A DNA stretch of 64,000 bases from Campylobacterota bacterium (GCA_030152305.1 JASKOM010000003.1:62001-126000); one strand, 5' to 3'; counted from the first letter of the stretch, positions 54,500-64,000 are shown. Numbers and translations are program-made. Notes: a model not told the origin generated them from the letters alone.

Positions 54500-55722
54500 T
54501 TTATAACCGCCTTAGCAAATTTTCTTCGCCCAACTTGTAAAATATATTCGCCTGTATTTAATTTCAATTGTTCATCTTCGATTTTTTCACCGTTTATTTT
54601 TACCGAACCAGCTTTTATATTTCTGCGACTTTCTGATGTTGAAGTTGATAATTTAATTTGAACTAATAATTTTGCAATCCAAATTTCATTTTCGTTAATT
54701 TCAAAAGTTTCAATATCTTCAGGAATTTCGCCTAATTTATGAACAGAATCAAAATGTGCTTTTGCCGATTCAGCGATTTCTCGAGAATAAAATCTCTCAA
54801 CAATTTCGAGAGCTAAATTTTCTTTTGCCCGTTTTGGATGAATCGTTTCACATTCGACACCAGCTTTAATCGATTCGACCTCATCGAGACTTTTAAAACT
54901 TAACAATTCATAATATCGCCACATTAAATTATCAGAAATGCTTAGAACTTTTGCAAACATATTATTAAAATCTTCTTCGATGCCAATATAATTACCGAGC
55001 GATTTACTCATTTTTTGAACACCGTCAAGACCTTCAAGAATTGGCATCATTAAAACAGATTGCTCTTTGCCAGTTCCATAAGTTCGTTGCAATTGACGAC
55101 CCATTAATAAATTAAATTTTTGATCTGTTCCGCCAATTTCAACATCTGATTTTAAATAAACAGAATCATAACCCTGTAATAACGGATACATAAATTCGCT
55201 AATTGCAATTGAAGAACCGTTTTCATATCGTTTGCTAAAATCATCTCGTTCAAGCATTCTTGCAACATTAAAAGTCGATGTCAAAGCAAGAAGACCACCA
55301 GCTCCTAAATTATCAAGCCAATTGCTATTAAAAACAACAGTCGTAAATTTAGGATCTAAAATTTTAAAAATTTGTCGTTCATAACTTTTTGCATTTTCAA
55401 GAACATCTTCACGAGTTAATTGTTTTCGAGTTTGACTTTTTCCAGTTGGATCGCCAATCATTGCCGTAAAATCGCCAATTAAAAATTGAATATTTCCACC
55501 AAACTTTTGAAAAGTTGCAAGTTTATTAATTAAAACGGTGTGTCCCAAATGCAAATCTGGAGCAGTTGGATCAAACCCCGCTTTAACAGAATATCGCTCT
55601 CCAGTTATTAAAAAGCGATTTATAAGTCGTTCTAAATTTTCAATGTCGATTATTTCGGAACTACCTCTTTGAATTTCTCGAAGAGCAGTTTCTAATTCAG
55701 GACTTTTTTCAGATATTGTCAT
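54496..55722 (-). CDS. tyrS: Tyrosyl-tRNA synthetase
   Basis: A class Ic synthetase of 408 residues of the TyrZ/TyrS-long type. [20 protein letters not shown] contains the HxGH motif (HLGH, ~55) and [15 protein letters not shown] holds KMSKS (~233). The Tyr pocket has [20 protein letters not shown]. The C-terminal S4 RNA-binding domain is seen in [20 protein letters not shown]. The ATG lies eight bases after spoT. It is coupled to the monooxygenase gene that follows. One GATGAGGT octamer lies within. Confidence 0.96.
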   Translation of the reverse strand: MTISEKSPELETALREIQRGSSEIIDIENLERLINRFLITGERYSVKAGFDPTAPDLHLGHTVLINKLATFQKFGGNIQFLIGDFTAMIGDPTGKSQTRKQLTREDVLENAKSYERQIFKILDPKFTTVVFNSNWLDNLGAGGLLALTSTFNVARMLERDDFSKRYENGSSIAISEFMYPLLQGYDSVYLKSDVEIGGTDQKFNLLMGRQLQRTYGTGKEQSVLMMPILEGLDGVQKMSKSLGNYIGIEEDFNNMFAKVLSISDNLMWRYYELLSFKSLDEVESIKAGVECETIHPKRAKENLALEIVERFYSREIAESAKAHFDSVHKLGEIPEDIETFEINENEIWIAKLLVQIKLSTSTSESRRNIKAGSVKINGEKIEDEQLKLNTGEYILQVGRRKFAKAVIK

Positions 55723-55729
55723 ACTTTAT

Positions 55730-57898
55730 TTACCTTTTATAGCTATCACTTCTACTTGTTAATTGTATTATTTTTGTTTTAAGTTCTAGTTCTCGTTTTA
55801 TTTTTTCTATATTTTTTTCTTTACTTTCGATTTCCAAATCAAAATAGAAAGTATAATCACTTGACGAACTATCTTTTTCGGTTTTTATACTTAAAATATC
55901 GATATTAAGTTTTGATAAATATAATAAAAATTCGCCCAATGCACCTCGATGATTCGAAAGACTAATAATTAAATTATATTTATATCGCTCTTCGATATCC
56001 CATTCTGTGAAGACTATTTTTAAATCGTTATCGTCAATATCTAAATTTTGCCATACTTGCGAACACATTTTATGATGAATATAAACTCCACCATCTTTTA
56101 ATACACCGATAATTTCGTCACCATTATGTGGATGACAACATACATCAAAATGTATTCCTGATATTGCTTTATTTGACAGAATTTTTACTGGTTTTAATCG
56201 ATAAGTTTTTAATCTATATTTATTTCTTTGTAATAATGGTAAAAATTTCTGTGATTTGCTTATTTTTTCGTCATATTTTATTAATATCGTTTTTAAAGCT
56301 GTTTCGTTTGATTCGACTTTGCCGATGAGGTCAATTAAATTATTTTCTTCGATAAATTTATTAACAGAACTTTTTGAAATAGATAAAACAGTTTGTAAAA
56401 TATTCAAACCAACTTGTAAATTAATATCTTTAATTCGCTGATTGCAAATATTTTTAATCTCTTTTTTAGAATGTGGCAATTTAACAGAATCAATCCAGCT
56501 ACATCGATGAATAATTTTCTCATCCGTAACAATTTTAACGACATCCCCGCTTTTTAATTCTGTTAAAAGAGGAGATTTCTTTTTATTAATATATGCAAAT
56601 TTTGCTTTATTTCCAACATCAGAATGAACGGCATAAGCAAAATCAAGAGCAACAGAACCGCGAGGCAAAGTAAAAGTGTCATATTTTGGAGAATAAACGG
56701 CAACTTCTTCAGTGAATAAATCGCCTCGAACTAGATCGCAATAATCTCCGATTTCGCTATTTTTATCATCAAATTTCACGATCCAATCAGTATTAATTTT
56801 ATTTTGAATCTGTTTATATTTCCAATGTGCAGCGAGACCATATTCAGCTGTTTTATCCATTTCAAAAGTTCTAATCTGAACTTCAAAAATAGAATTATTA
56901 TAAATTACTGTCGTATGTAAAGTTTGATAGCCATTTTCTTTTGGTGAAGCAATATAATCTTTAAACCTAAAAGCGAGAGGTTTAAAATTTAAATGAATAA
57001 TTCCCAAGATTTTATAATTATCGATCGTATCTTTTGCAATTACTCGAATTGCAAGTAAATCAAGTACCTCATCGATATTTATGCCTTTTCGTTGCATTTT
57101 TCGAAATATCGAATATTTATGTTTAATTCGTCCATGAATCTCAAATTCACCGTCATTAAAACCATTTTTTAATAATAATGTTTTGATAAAATCTTGAAAA
57201 TTAGATAATTTAGCAATCATCGTGTTTTCATATTGATCAAGATAATTGCTAATATTTTTATATTCGTCTTTAAATAAATATTTAAAGCTAAAGTCTTCGA
57301 TAAGACTTTTTAATGAAGAAATGCCCAAACGATGGGCAATTGGTGCATAAACAACAAGACTTTCTTCAGCGATTCGAAGCTGTTTTTGTTCAGAAAGAGC
57401 TTGAAGTGTAGATAAATTATGAATTCTGTCGCAAAGTTTTATTATTAATATTCGCATATCCTGAATAGAAGCAGTAAGCATTTTACGAAAACTAAAAGCA
57501 GATTTATTAAGCGAAGTGCCACTATTTGAAGGTGTTAATTCTTTTTCACGAATAGAATCAATTTTTGTAAGACCATCAACAAGAAAACGAACATCTTCGC
57601 CAAATTGTTGAAGAATGTCGCTATCATGAAAATTAGTATCTTCAACGACATCATGCAAAAGTGCGGAGATAATCATCGAAATATCGCCTGATATTTTAGC
57701 AACGATAGAAGCTACTAAAATTGGATGAACAACATAAGGTTCGCCACTTTTTCGTTTTTGATCTTTATGAGCATCAATTGTAAATTCTAAAGCAAATAAA
57801 ATTTCAGATCTTTTATCGAGATCGATTTGACTAAAAAGAATATTTTTAGCTTGTTCGATATCTTTTATATATTCTATTTCACGAATAAAACTTCGCAC
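55730..57898 (-). CDS. spoT: Bifunctional (p)ppGpp synthetase/hydrolase
   Basis: A 722-residue RelA/SpoT homologue that makes and breaks (p)ppGpp. Order: HD hydrolase (~35-190) with intact HPILVASIVAKISGDISMII and ALLHDVVEDTNF; synthetase (~230-365) with LLAIRVIAKDTIDNYKILGI and PKENGYQTLHTTVI; TGS (~405-465); a zinc-finger/helical region; and the ACT domain (~640-715, YNLIISLSNHRGALGEFLLY). Campylobacterota usually have this single long enzyme. It starts at the ATG at 57898, 12 bases downstream of rpoZ. Two GATGAGGT octamers lie in it. Confidence 0.96.
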   Translation of the reverse strand: MRSFIREIEYIKDIEQAKNILFSQIDLDKRSEILFALEFTIDAHKDQKRKSGEPYVVHPILVASIVAKISGDISMIISALLHDVVEDTNFHDSDILQQFGEDVRFLVDGLTKIDSIREKELTPSNSGTSLNKSAFSFRKMLTASIQDMRILIIKLCDRIHNLSTLQALSEQKQLRIAEESLVVYAPIAHRLGISSLKSLIEDFSFKYLFKDEYKNISNYLDQYENTMIAKLSNFQDFIKTLLLKNGFNDGEFEIHGRIKHKYSIFRKMQRKGINIDEVLDLLAIRVIAKDTIDNYKILGIIHLNFKPLAFRFKDYIASPKENGYQTLHTTVIYNNSIFEVQIRTFEMDKTAEYGLAAHWKYKQIQNKINTDWIVKFDDKNSEIGDYCDLVRGDLFTEEVAVYSPKYDTFTLPRGSVALDFAYAVHSDVGNKAKFAYINKKKSPLLTELKSGDVVKIVTDEKIIHRCSWIDSVKLPHSKKEIKNICNQRIKDINLQVGLNILQTVLSISKSSVNKFIEENNLIDLIGKVESNETALKTILIKYDEKISKSQKFLPLLQRNKYRLKTYRLKPVKILSNKAISGIHFDVCCHPHNGDEIIGVLKDGGVYIHHKMCSQVWQNLDIDDNDLKIVFTEWDIEERYKYNLIISLSNHRGALGEFLLYLSKLNIDILSIKTEKDSSSSDYTFYFDLEIESKEKNIEKIKRELELKTKIIQLTSRSDSYKR

Positions 57899-57910
57899 AT
57901 AAATTCCTAA

Positions 57911-58132
57911 TTAACTAATTTTAAAATCTAATTTATTTTCAGCGAGTTCATACAAAGCAATATCAGTTTTTTTTACAAGAGATTTCATTTGAATAAATTC
58001 TTTTGTTAAAAAAGATTCAGCTCCGTCTGAAAGTCTTTCAGCTCGTTTTGCAACAATAACAGCAAGAAGATAAGTATCTCCATCAACTTGTTTTAAAGCT
58101 TTTGCTACGATTTCTTCTAATCTTTGAACCAT
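57911..58132 (-). CDS. rpoZ: RNA polymerase omega subunit
   Basis: The 73-residue omega subunit that helps assemble beta-prime. Conserved parts: RLEEIVAKALKQVDGDTYLL, IVAKRAERLSDGAE and a short tail. At 73 residues it has the length seen in Campylobacter, where rpoZ always sits between pyrH and spoT. It starts six bases after pyrH and precedes spoT by 12 bases, consistent with one transcript linking nucleotide supply, transcription and the stringent response. Confidence 0.95.
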   Translation of the reverse strand: MVQRLEEIVAKALKQVDGDTYLLAVIVAKRAERLSDGAESFLTKEFIQMKSLVKKTDIALYELAENKLDFKIS

Positions 58133-58138
58133 GTTATA

Positions 58139-58882
<744 letters not shown>

Positions 58883-58931
58883 TTAATTCGTAAGAAATAT
58901 TTTTGTGATTTTTAATTATATATAAATCAAA

Positions 58932-58954
58932 GAGCCAATAATAATTATTGACTC
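58932..58954 (-). terminator. Terminator after rpsO
   Basis: On the - strand GAGTCAATAA and TTATTGGCTC pair (one mismatch) and are followed by TTTGATTT. It lies 50 bases downstream of rpsO and upstream of pyrH. Confidence 0.6.
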
Positions 58955-59002
58955 GTTTGTTTTGTTGTTGTTGTTTTTTGTTCAGAGATAGTTGGTTAAA
59001 TA

Positions 59003-59278
59003 TTAGAGATTGTCTCTAATTTTGAGAGTTGTGATTACTGTGCTATATCTTGCTCGGTTTGTTCGTTTTAGATATCTCATTAATCTTCTTCTTTTGCCTA
59101 CAAGTTTTAAAAGACCTAATCGTGAAGCATTATCTTTTGCATTTGTTTTTAGATGTTCTGTAATTGAATTAATTCGTTCTGTAAAAATAGCAATTTGAAC
59201 TTCTGGGGAACCAGTGTCTTTGTCATTTCTATGAAAGTTTCCAATAATTGCTGTTTTTTGATCCAGACTTAAAGCCAT
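59003..59278 (-). CDS. rpsO: 30S ribosomal protein S15
   Basis: A 91-residue ribosomal protein that binds the 16S rRNA central junction early in assembly. MALSLDQKTAIIGNFHRNDK, TGSPEVQIAIFTERINSITE, HLKTNAKDNASRLGLLKLVG and KRRRLMRYLKRTNRARY are textbook motifs. The ATG at 59276-59278 has a perfect AGGAGG seven bases upstream; a longer frame that starts upstream (59323) would read through this site and is rejected. Its own terminator lies at 58932. Confidence 0.97.
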   Translation of the reverse strand: MALSLDQKTAIIGNFHRNDKDTGSPEVQIAIFTERINSITEHLKTNAKDNASRLGLLKLVGKRRRLMRYLKRTNRARYSTVITTLKIRDNL

Positions 59279-59407
59279 AAAAGACCTCCTGACGGTTTTG
59301 TTAATTTTATGTAATTCTATCAAAATTTATTATTATTTTTTCGATACTAAAAATTATTTATCTTGTAATGTGTTATTATTATTTTTAAAAAATACAGGAT
59401 CATAAAA

Positions 59408-59944
59408 ATGAAAGGTGCAGTTTTTACTGAATTTATTGAATTTGTTGAAGAAACTTACGGTTTTGATACAGCTGATATTATGCTTGAACCTGTCGGAGAT
59501 AACGAAAAAATTTATACTCAAGCTGGAAATTATCCATTTGAAGAGCTTGTCGCTCTTGTTGTTTCTGTTCATATTACTGAACAAGTTGCAATCGAAGATA
59601 TTCTTTATAAATTTGGAGTTTATTTATTTAAAAAATTAGTTCATATGGCTCCGTTTTTAGTTCAAGGTTCGAAAAATACTCTTGAAGTTATCTCAAAAGT
59701 TGATACTTATATTCACATTGAAGTCAAAAAATTATATCCCGAAGCTGAATTACCAAAATTCAAAGTCTTAAAACTTGAAGGTAATAATCTTGAAATGTTA
59801 TATTCGTCTGATAAAAAATTAGAAATTTTGGCAAAAGGTTTAATGATCGGTGCTTCAAAATATTTTAATGAAGAAATCGTAGTAGATTATCGAGTTGTCA
59901 GCGAAGAACCGCACACAGTTATATTTAATGTTCAAAAAGTTTAA
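59408..59944 (+). CDS. H-NOX-like haem nitric-oxide-binding protein
   Basis: A 178-residue stand-alone H-NOX domain that binds haem and senses NO or O2. Start KGAVFTEFIEFVEETYGFDT. The proximal His is in VDTYIHIEVKKLYPEAELPK (~residue 101). The haem-propionate motif YxSxR appears as YSSDK (~137), with Lys in place of Arg. The C-terminus FNEEIVVDYRVVSEEPHTVI is typical. No kinase or cyclase is fused; such proteins usually signal to a partner, but the next gene is fmt, which it overlaps by one base (TAATG). Whether the cyclic-di-GMP protein at 47536 is a partner is not known. Confidence 0.87.
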   Translation: MKGAVFTEFIEFVEETYGFDTADIMLEPVGDNEKIYTQAGNYPFEELVALVVSVHITEQVAIEDILYKFGVYLFKKLVHMAPFLVQGSKNTLEVISKVDTYIHIEVKKLYPEAELPKFKVLKLEGNNLEMLYSSDKKLEILAKGLMIGASKYFNEEIVVDYRVVSEEPHTVIFNVQKV

Positions 59945-60861
59945 TGAGTTTGAACAAAAAAATTAGAGTTCTTTTTATGGGAACTCCTGAATATGCAAAA
60001 AAAATATTACAAAAATTATTCGAGCAAAATTGGATAGAAATCGTTGCAGTTTATACTCAACCTGATAAAAAAGCTGGTCGAGATATGCAAATTTCTCAAT
60101 CGTCAGTAAAAATTTTTGCTCTCGAAAATAATTTAAAAATATTTCAACCTGAAAAATTAAAAAACTGTGTTGATGAGGTTCGAAATTTAAATCCAGATTT
60201 TATCGTCGTTTCGGCTTACGGGCAAATTTTAACTCGAGATATTTTAAATATTGCTCCGTCGATAAATTTACATGCTTCGATTTTGCCAAAATATCGCGGT
60301 GCAAGTCCAATTCAAGAAAGTTTAATTAACGGTGATTCAGAAACTGGTGTAACGGCTATGTTAATGAATGAAGGACTTGACAGTGGCGATATTCTCGGAA
60401 TTTCGCGAATAAAAATTCAACCTCATCACGATTTAATAAATTTATTAAATGAACTCGGTGATCTTGCTTCAAATTTGACAATCGATATTTTAAAAAATTA
60501 TCAAAATATAAAACCGTTGGCTCAACACGGTGCAGATTCAACACGATGTAAAAAAATTGATAAAAATGATGGCTTGGTTTCGTTTGCAAATGGCAAAAAA
60601 TTAATTAAAAAAGCAAAAGCATTTTCAGGATGGCCATCGATTTATTTAGAAAATGGCTTAAAATTAATAGATGTCGATATGGCTAAAAACGGAAATTTTA
60701 CAGAAGGTGAAATTTTAGAAATAAATAAAAACTCAATTGAAATCGGTTGTCGAGATTGTTCGATTATTGTCGAATCTGTTCAACCGCCTTCAAAAGCTAA
60801 AATGAATACTGTGTCATATATAAATGGCAAAAGATTAAAAAAAGGTGATATTTTTAAATAG
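59944..60861 (+). CDS. fmt: Methionyl-tRNA formyltransferase
   Basis: Formylates initiator Met-tRNA with 10-formyl-THF. In 305 residues: LFMGTPEYAKKILQKLF (Rossmann start), IVVSAYGQILTRDILNIAPS, INLHASILPKYRGASPIQES (catalytic Asn/His and the SLLPxxRG signature), and GVTAMLMNEGLDSGDIL with the catalytic Asp. The C-terminal OB-like domain starts near 205 (KNDGLVSFANGKKLIKKAKA). Start overlaps the H-NOX gene by one base. Two GATGAGGT octamers lie inside. Confidence 0.96.
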   Translation: MSLNKKIRVLFMGTPEYAKKILQKLFEQNWIEIVAVYTQPDKKAGRDMQISQSSVKIFALENNLKIFQPEKLKNCVDEVRNLNPDFIVVSAYGQILTRDILNIAPSINLHASILPKYRGASPIQESLINGDSETGVTAMLMNEGLDSGDILGISRIKIQPHHDLINLLNELGDLASNLTIDILKNYQNIKPLAQHGADSTRCKKIDKNDGLVSFANGKKLIKKAKAFSGWPSIYLENGLKLIDVDMAKNGNFTEGEILEINKNSIEIGCRDCSIIVESVQPPSKAKMNTVSYINGKRLKKGDIFK

Positions 60862-60871
60862 GAGTTAAAAT

Positions 60872-61495
60872 TTGACAAGTGCTGATTATTTAAAACGAAT
60901 TCTTGAAGTTACAGAAGAAAATAATCGAATGTTAAAAGATCTTATCGAACATGGCATTGCGATTCAACTTCCAAATATTGAAAAATATAGCAAAAATAAT
61001 GATAATTTAATGCTAGATTCTAATGAGACATTGAATAAATCAATGGCAATGGCTATAAAAGAAACTCCAAAACCTAAAATTAGCAAAAGTGCAACTGATA
61101 TTATTGAAATAAATAGTGATATTACAGCTTGGATTGATTCAGTAACAGGTTTAATGTGGGAAGTCAAAAACGATAAAAGCAAAAATTTAATCATGTCTTT
61201 TAAAGAATGTTCGGCATATGTTGATAATTTAAATATCGTTGAATATTCAGGTTTTAATGATTGGCGATTACCAACTTTAAAAGAGTTAAAAACTATTTTA
61301 ACAACAGAGGCAAATAATGGATTATGGTTTGTAAAAAAACCACTTTCAAAAAATACAAATTATGGCTATTGGACAGCTACGAAATATGACGAAAATTTTT
61401 CAATGATAGTTAATTTTCGAAATGGCAAAGAAATAAAAAGCGAAAAAAATAATATGGACTATGTTCGATGTGTTCGAGGTGGAACAGTTGAGTAA
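60872..61495 (+). CDS. DUF1566 (Lcl_C) domain protein
   Basis: A 207-residue protein. The first ~30 residues form a short helix (LKRILEVTEENNRMLKDLIE). The C-terminal ~120 residues are a DUF1566 domain: DSVTGLMWEVKNDKSKN, GFNDWRLPTLKELKTIL, YGYWTATKYDE and YVRCVRGG. This is the same domain as in the C-terminus of the dynamin-like protein at 8660-11287. No signal peptide is seen. The start is TTG with TAGGAG 9 bases upstream. DUF1566 is common in Campylobacterota and of unknown function. It follows fmt by 10 bases. Confidence 0.85.
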   Translation: MTSADYLKRILEVTEENNRMLKDLIEHGIAIQLPNIEKYSKNNDNLMLDSNETLNKSMAMAIKETPKPKISKSATDIIEINSDITAWIDSVTGLMWEVKNDKSKNLIMSFKECSAYVDNLNIVEYSGFNDWRLPTLKELKTILTTEANNGLWFVKKPLSKNTNYGYWTATKYDENFSMIVNFRNGKEIKSEKNNMDYVRCVRGGTVE

Positions 61496-61547
61496 GCCTC
61501 TCAACCGCTAAAGATTATTTGGATTTATATTTTTTGTAGTAATTAAA

Positions 61548-61582
61548 ATATTTCAGAATTTAGAATTTACATTCTGAAATAT
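61548..61582. terminator. Two-way terminator at a convergent junction
   Basis: Perfect 12-base arms ATATTTCAGAAT (61548-61559) and ATTCTGAAATAT (61571-61582) with an 11-base loop. It overlaps the 3' end of the pseudopilin-like gene and follows the DUF1566 gene. Confidence 0.7.
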
Positions 61583-62306
61583 ATAAATAACCGTGTGATT
61601 CCAACGAAAAACATACTGAATCTGAACTATTGGAAATCTTAAATTGAACAGCTTCTCGCAATAAATATTTATATGGATGAATGTCTGTATAAGTTCTTGT
61701 TTTGCCAGTTATTGATGGAAATAAATAAACTCGACCTAAATTATCAAAAAATATATTTATCCAGTTTGACAAAATCGAATTTATCGTTGTTTTTGAGTTG
61801 TATTTAAACTCAACTTTTGTTATTCCAAACTCTTTTGATAAATTTAATTTTGTATTTACATCATCTTTTGAAAAAATATTCCACGGCGAACTTGCTGTTA
61901 TATCTTTCCAAGCTCCAACCAGAAATTTATTTGTTTCAGGATCAATTGCTACCTCATCAGAACTTTTTGCTGTTTGAAAATTCCAGTTTCCAGTTGATGT
62001 TGGAATATCGTGATAAACCGAATAAAAAATTGTATTTGCCGTTGTTTGCATTTGTAACTGCCACATTCCTTTAAACCAATATTTAGATTCTGCGATATCA
62101 CCAGTTGAATTACTATCAGGTTGATGTTTAAAACGATTGTCAAACAATGCCAAACTTTGAGTAAATCGAATATGTCGAATTAATTGATCTCTTGCACTTA
62201 ATAAATTATTATTATCAAACGAAATCGAGACAAAGCCAATTAACGATACGATTACCAAAACAAATACAAGCTCCAAAAGAGAAAAAGCTGATTTTTTATT
62301 TGTCAT
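61560..62306 (-). CDS. Prepilin-like (pseudopilin) protein
   Basis: A 248-residue protein with a type IV prepilin leader and helix: TNKKSAFSLLELVFVLVIVS then LIGFVSISFD. A peptidase would cut at KSA/FSLLE, leaving Phe with the conserved Glu5. The rest is a globular beta-rich head. It resembles minor pseudopilins of type II secretion or type IV pili; such minor pilins are needed for DNA uptake in competent bacteria, which is notable given the GATGAGGT repeats. ATG overlaps the stop of the sulfatase-family gene by four bases. One GATGAGGT octamer is inside. Confidence 0.8.
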   Translation of the reverse strand: MTNKKSAFSLLELVFVLVIVSLIGFVSISFDNNNLLSARDQLIRHIRFTQSLALFDNRFKHQPDSNSTGDIAESKYWFKGMWQLQMQTTANTIFYSVYHDIPTSTGNWNFQTAKSSDEVAIDPETNKFLVGAWKDITASSPWNIFSKDDVNTKLNLSKEFGITKVEFKYNSKTTINSILSNWINIFFDNLGRVYLFPSITGKTRTYTDIHPYKYLLREAVQFKISNSSDSVCFSLESHGYLYISECKF

Positions 62307-63772
62307 TGTTTATTTCTAATTAATATTTCTGTTTTTAATAAAGTCTCGCGGTAAAGTTTTGCTTCATCATATTTTTTAGAAGTTTCGATGAGGTCGCCGA
62401 AACCTTTTATCGATAAAGCTCTGTCTTTTGAAACGATCACACCTGAAGCATTTGAACCAAAATGTGGCAAATCTTGTCGCAATAACGAACTTCCAACTGA
62501 AAAATATTTATAATTTTTTAACGATAAATCAAATATTGTTGCAAAAATATCTTTATGCGAACCATAAATATTTGTGTCGATATTTTTTATATTATCTCGA
62601 ATAGTTTTTGGCAAATAAATATACAGTGGTATTCGTTTTGAATTTAATATTTCATCGTTTTTATATTTCATGATTCCGTCGGCTGTGTGATTATCAGCTG
62701 TAACGACAACAATCGTATTTTTGCCAAATTCCGAATTTTTAATTTGTGTTAAAAATTTGCCCAACGAATGCAAAGCATATTGAAAAGATAAAAATCGCGA
62801 TTTCGCTAAATTCAAATCACCTCGAATATTCGATTTAAATTCATCAGAAAAAATTAACGACGGCGAAATCCATTCATCAGGCAATTTATACGGCGGATGA
62901 TTATCTGTCGTCAAAGCAAAAATAAATTGTGGTTTATTTTTATTTTCATCTAATTTTTTTAAAATATGTTCATATAAATATTCGTCGTGAATTCCCCACG
63001 GATGAAAAAAATCTCGATTTTTATTTTGAACAGTTTTTAAAATATGTGCCTTGCCTTCGACATTATTAAAACCTTGAACATGAGCAAAATCGCCGATATT
63101 TCGCCATGACAAATCACCGCCATAAATAAATCTCGAAAAATAGCCATTATTATTAAATATTTGCGATGGAGCAAAATTAAATTTATGTCGAGACTCTCGC
63201 GATTCAACAAATGGAAGCGATTCGGGTCGAAGTTCAATATTTAATAAAAGTGATTCAAGGCTTTCAATTGTTCCGTTTCCAGTCGAAATAAAATTTCGCC
63301 AAACAAAATCTTCTTCGAAATGCTGTTCAAGTTCGCCAGAAATATTAAAATCTTTGCTTTGATAATCAAGTGGCGGAAGTCCGAAACTTTCGACCATTAT
63401 AAAAATAACATTTGGCTGAAAATCTAAATATTTATTTTCTGGTGTCGAATATAAACAGCTATTTAAAATTTCAGAACTATTTAATTCATCAATTTTATAA
63501 TTTAATTTATTTATTAAATCATAATTGCCATTTTTAAAACTCATTCTTAATTTTAAAGCATCGATAAAATATTTCGCACCATTTTGAGACAACGAATTTA
63601 AAAATTTATCTTCCGAAAGAGTCGGAGTCATTTTGCCAATCGGATACATATCAAAAGTGCCACGAATAATTAATAAATTAACTCCGAGAATTCCAACGGC
63701 AACGGCGATTTTTTTTGAGATATTTTTTATTCTTGCCACCAACATTTTTTTAACCATTCTTTTAAAAGCCAT
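62303..63772 (-). CDS. LTA-synthase-like sulfatase-family protein, short N-terminus
   Basis: A 489-residue protein of the alkaline-phosphatase/sulfatase superfamily, close to lipoteichoic-acid synthase and phosphoglycerol/phosphoethanolamine transferases. Metal and catalytic residues: NVIFIMVESFGLPP (Glu), FISTGNGTIESLES (Thr nucleophile), DLSWRNIGDFAHVQGF, WGIHDEYLYEH, and VVVTADNHTAD (Asp/His). Only one membrane helix remains (~20-38, KIAVAVGILGVNLLIIRGTF); relatives have five. So the first four helices are missing. The start is uncertain: ATGs at 63772, 63757 and 63745 are possible. All overlap the preceding gene. It may be truncated or may anchor with a single helix. Confidence 0.8.
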   Translation of the reverse strand: MAFKRMVKKMLVARIKNISKKIAVAVGILGVNLLIIRGTFDMYPIGKMTPTLSEDKFLNSLSQNGAKYFIDALKLRMSFKNGNYDLINKLNYKIDELNSSEILNSCLYSTPENKYLDFQPNVIFIMVESFGLPPLDYQSKDFNISGELEQHFEEDFVWRNFISTGNGTIESLESLLLNIELRPESLPFVESRESRHKFNFAPSQIFNNNGYFSRFIYGGDLSWRNIGDFAHVQGFNNVEGKAHILKTVQNKNRDFFHPWGIHDEYLYEHILKKLDENKNKPQFIFALTTDNHPPYKLPDEWISPSLIFSDEFKSNIRGDLNLAKSRFLSFQYALHSLGKFLTQIKNSEFGKNTIVVVTADNHTADGIMKYKNDEILNSKRIPLYIYLPKTIRDNIKNIDTNIYGSHKDIFATIFDLSLKNYKYFSVGSSLLRQDLPHFGSNASGVIVSKDRALSIKGFGDLIETSKKYDEAKLYRETLLKTEILIRNKQ

Positions 63773-64000
63773 CGTTGAGCATTTATATAATCTTCGATTT
63801 GATCGCCTTCAGTTTTTTTTGTCAAACTTGATTGATTTTCGAATTTTACAGAACCGCTATTTTTATCAAAAATTCGACAATTTCCTTCGAAATATATTTC
63901 AGAATTTGCTCCTTTTTTGCCATAAAGTTGTTTAATTTCGCCGAACCATTGATATTTTGGTTGAGATCTATTTTCTGACGGATATAAATATATATTATAT
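63727..64000 (-). CDS. 3' end of an unknown gene (runs off the window)
   Basis: An open frame enters at the window edge and ends in a stop at 63727-63729. The visible 90 residues include YQWFGEIKQLYGKKGANSEI, YFEGNCRIFDKNSGSVKFEN and the end DYINAQRWLLKEWLKKCWWQ. They look soluble, with an aromatic/basic C-terminus. It might be another pseudopilin-type protein by position, but no motif supports this. It overlaps the start of the sulfatase-family gene. Confidence 0.5.
   Translation of the reverse strand, partial: YNIYLYPSENRSQPKYQWFGEIKQLYGKKGANSEIYFEGNCRIFDKNSGSVKFENQSSLTKKTEGDQIEDYINAQRWLLKEWLKKCWWQE

Noticed and set aside
59279-59323. Upstream extension of rpsO
   Set aside because: It would translate through a perfect AGGAGG that serves the ATG at 59278.

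Overview
This window comes from a very AT-rich bacterial chromosome whose core genes point to the Campylobacterota (Epsilonproteobacteria). The evidence is the run pyrH-rpoZ-spoT-tyrS-nitronate monooxygenase read in one direction, a 73-residue omega subunit, a 917-residue (short) Mfd, an AddA/RecB-like helicase, a long FlgE and an aerobic class Ia NrdB. The genus cannot be fixed by eye; a Thiovulum/Arcobacter/Sulfurimonas-like lineage is a guess. Core genes use CGA as the main Arg codon, which is odd in so AT-rich a genome, and TTG is a frequent start codon.

Layout. 1-4.8 kb: a WD40-repeat lipoprotein and mfd on the + strand. 4.8-16.5 kb: an accessory island. It holds three tandem modules, each an XRE-type HTH gene plus a phage-antirepressor-like gene (N-terminal domain different each time, C-terminal domain nearly identical), then three dynamin-like GTPase genes (one fused to helical repeats and a DUF1566/Lcl_C domain, one broken by four frameshifts, one with an altered Walker A) and a T5orf172-type GIY-YIG protein. 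A hairpin repeat is scattered through the island. 16.5-23.3 kb: a secretion island on the - strand with an astacin metalloprotease lipoprotein, a second lipoprotein, a periplasmic C39-type peptidase, an outer-membrane beta-barrel, a small membrane protein, an EF-hand protein, a frameshifted beta-barrel gene, and two small exported proteins that share one N-terminal leader but have unrelated C-terminal cores. Two direct repeats sit at 18.57-18.82 and 23.01-23.26 kb. Each carries a G-tract (7 and 11 G) against a -10 box and the 3' end of an ankyrin-repeat gene. Arg codons here switch to AGA, as expected for acquired DNA.

23.4-36.4 kb: + strand housekeeping genes (thrC, glycosyltransferase, accD, gatA, frameshifted opgC-like gene, addA-like, flgE, PLP-homeostasis protein) and a parS-like palindrome. 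36.4-59.3 kb: mostly - strand genes for translation, nucleotide, amino-acid and stringent-response functions (lepA, dapF, nrdB, proB, argS, infC, thrS, purH, tyrS, spoT, rpoZ, pyrH, rpsO) plus a MASE3-like/PAS/GGDEF/EAL protein. 59.4-64 kb: an H-NOX-like protein, fmt, a DUF1566 protein, a pseudopilin-like protein and a sulfatase-family protein.

Two observations stand out. (1) The octamer GATGAGGT occurs about 40 times in 64 kb, equally on both strands, inside genes and as inverted pairs in terminators, but is missing from about 15.1 to 25.7 kb. Chance predicts about one copy. This is how a DNA-uptake sequence behaves. (2) The leader-peptide/C39/beta-barrel cassette looks like a Sec-dependent, ABC-transporter-free export system related in plan to Fap amyloid secretion, with swappable cores and a probably phase-variable promoter. 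No tRNA, rRNA, CRISPR array, transposase or integrase was seen.
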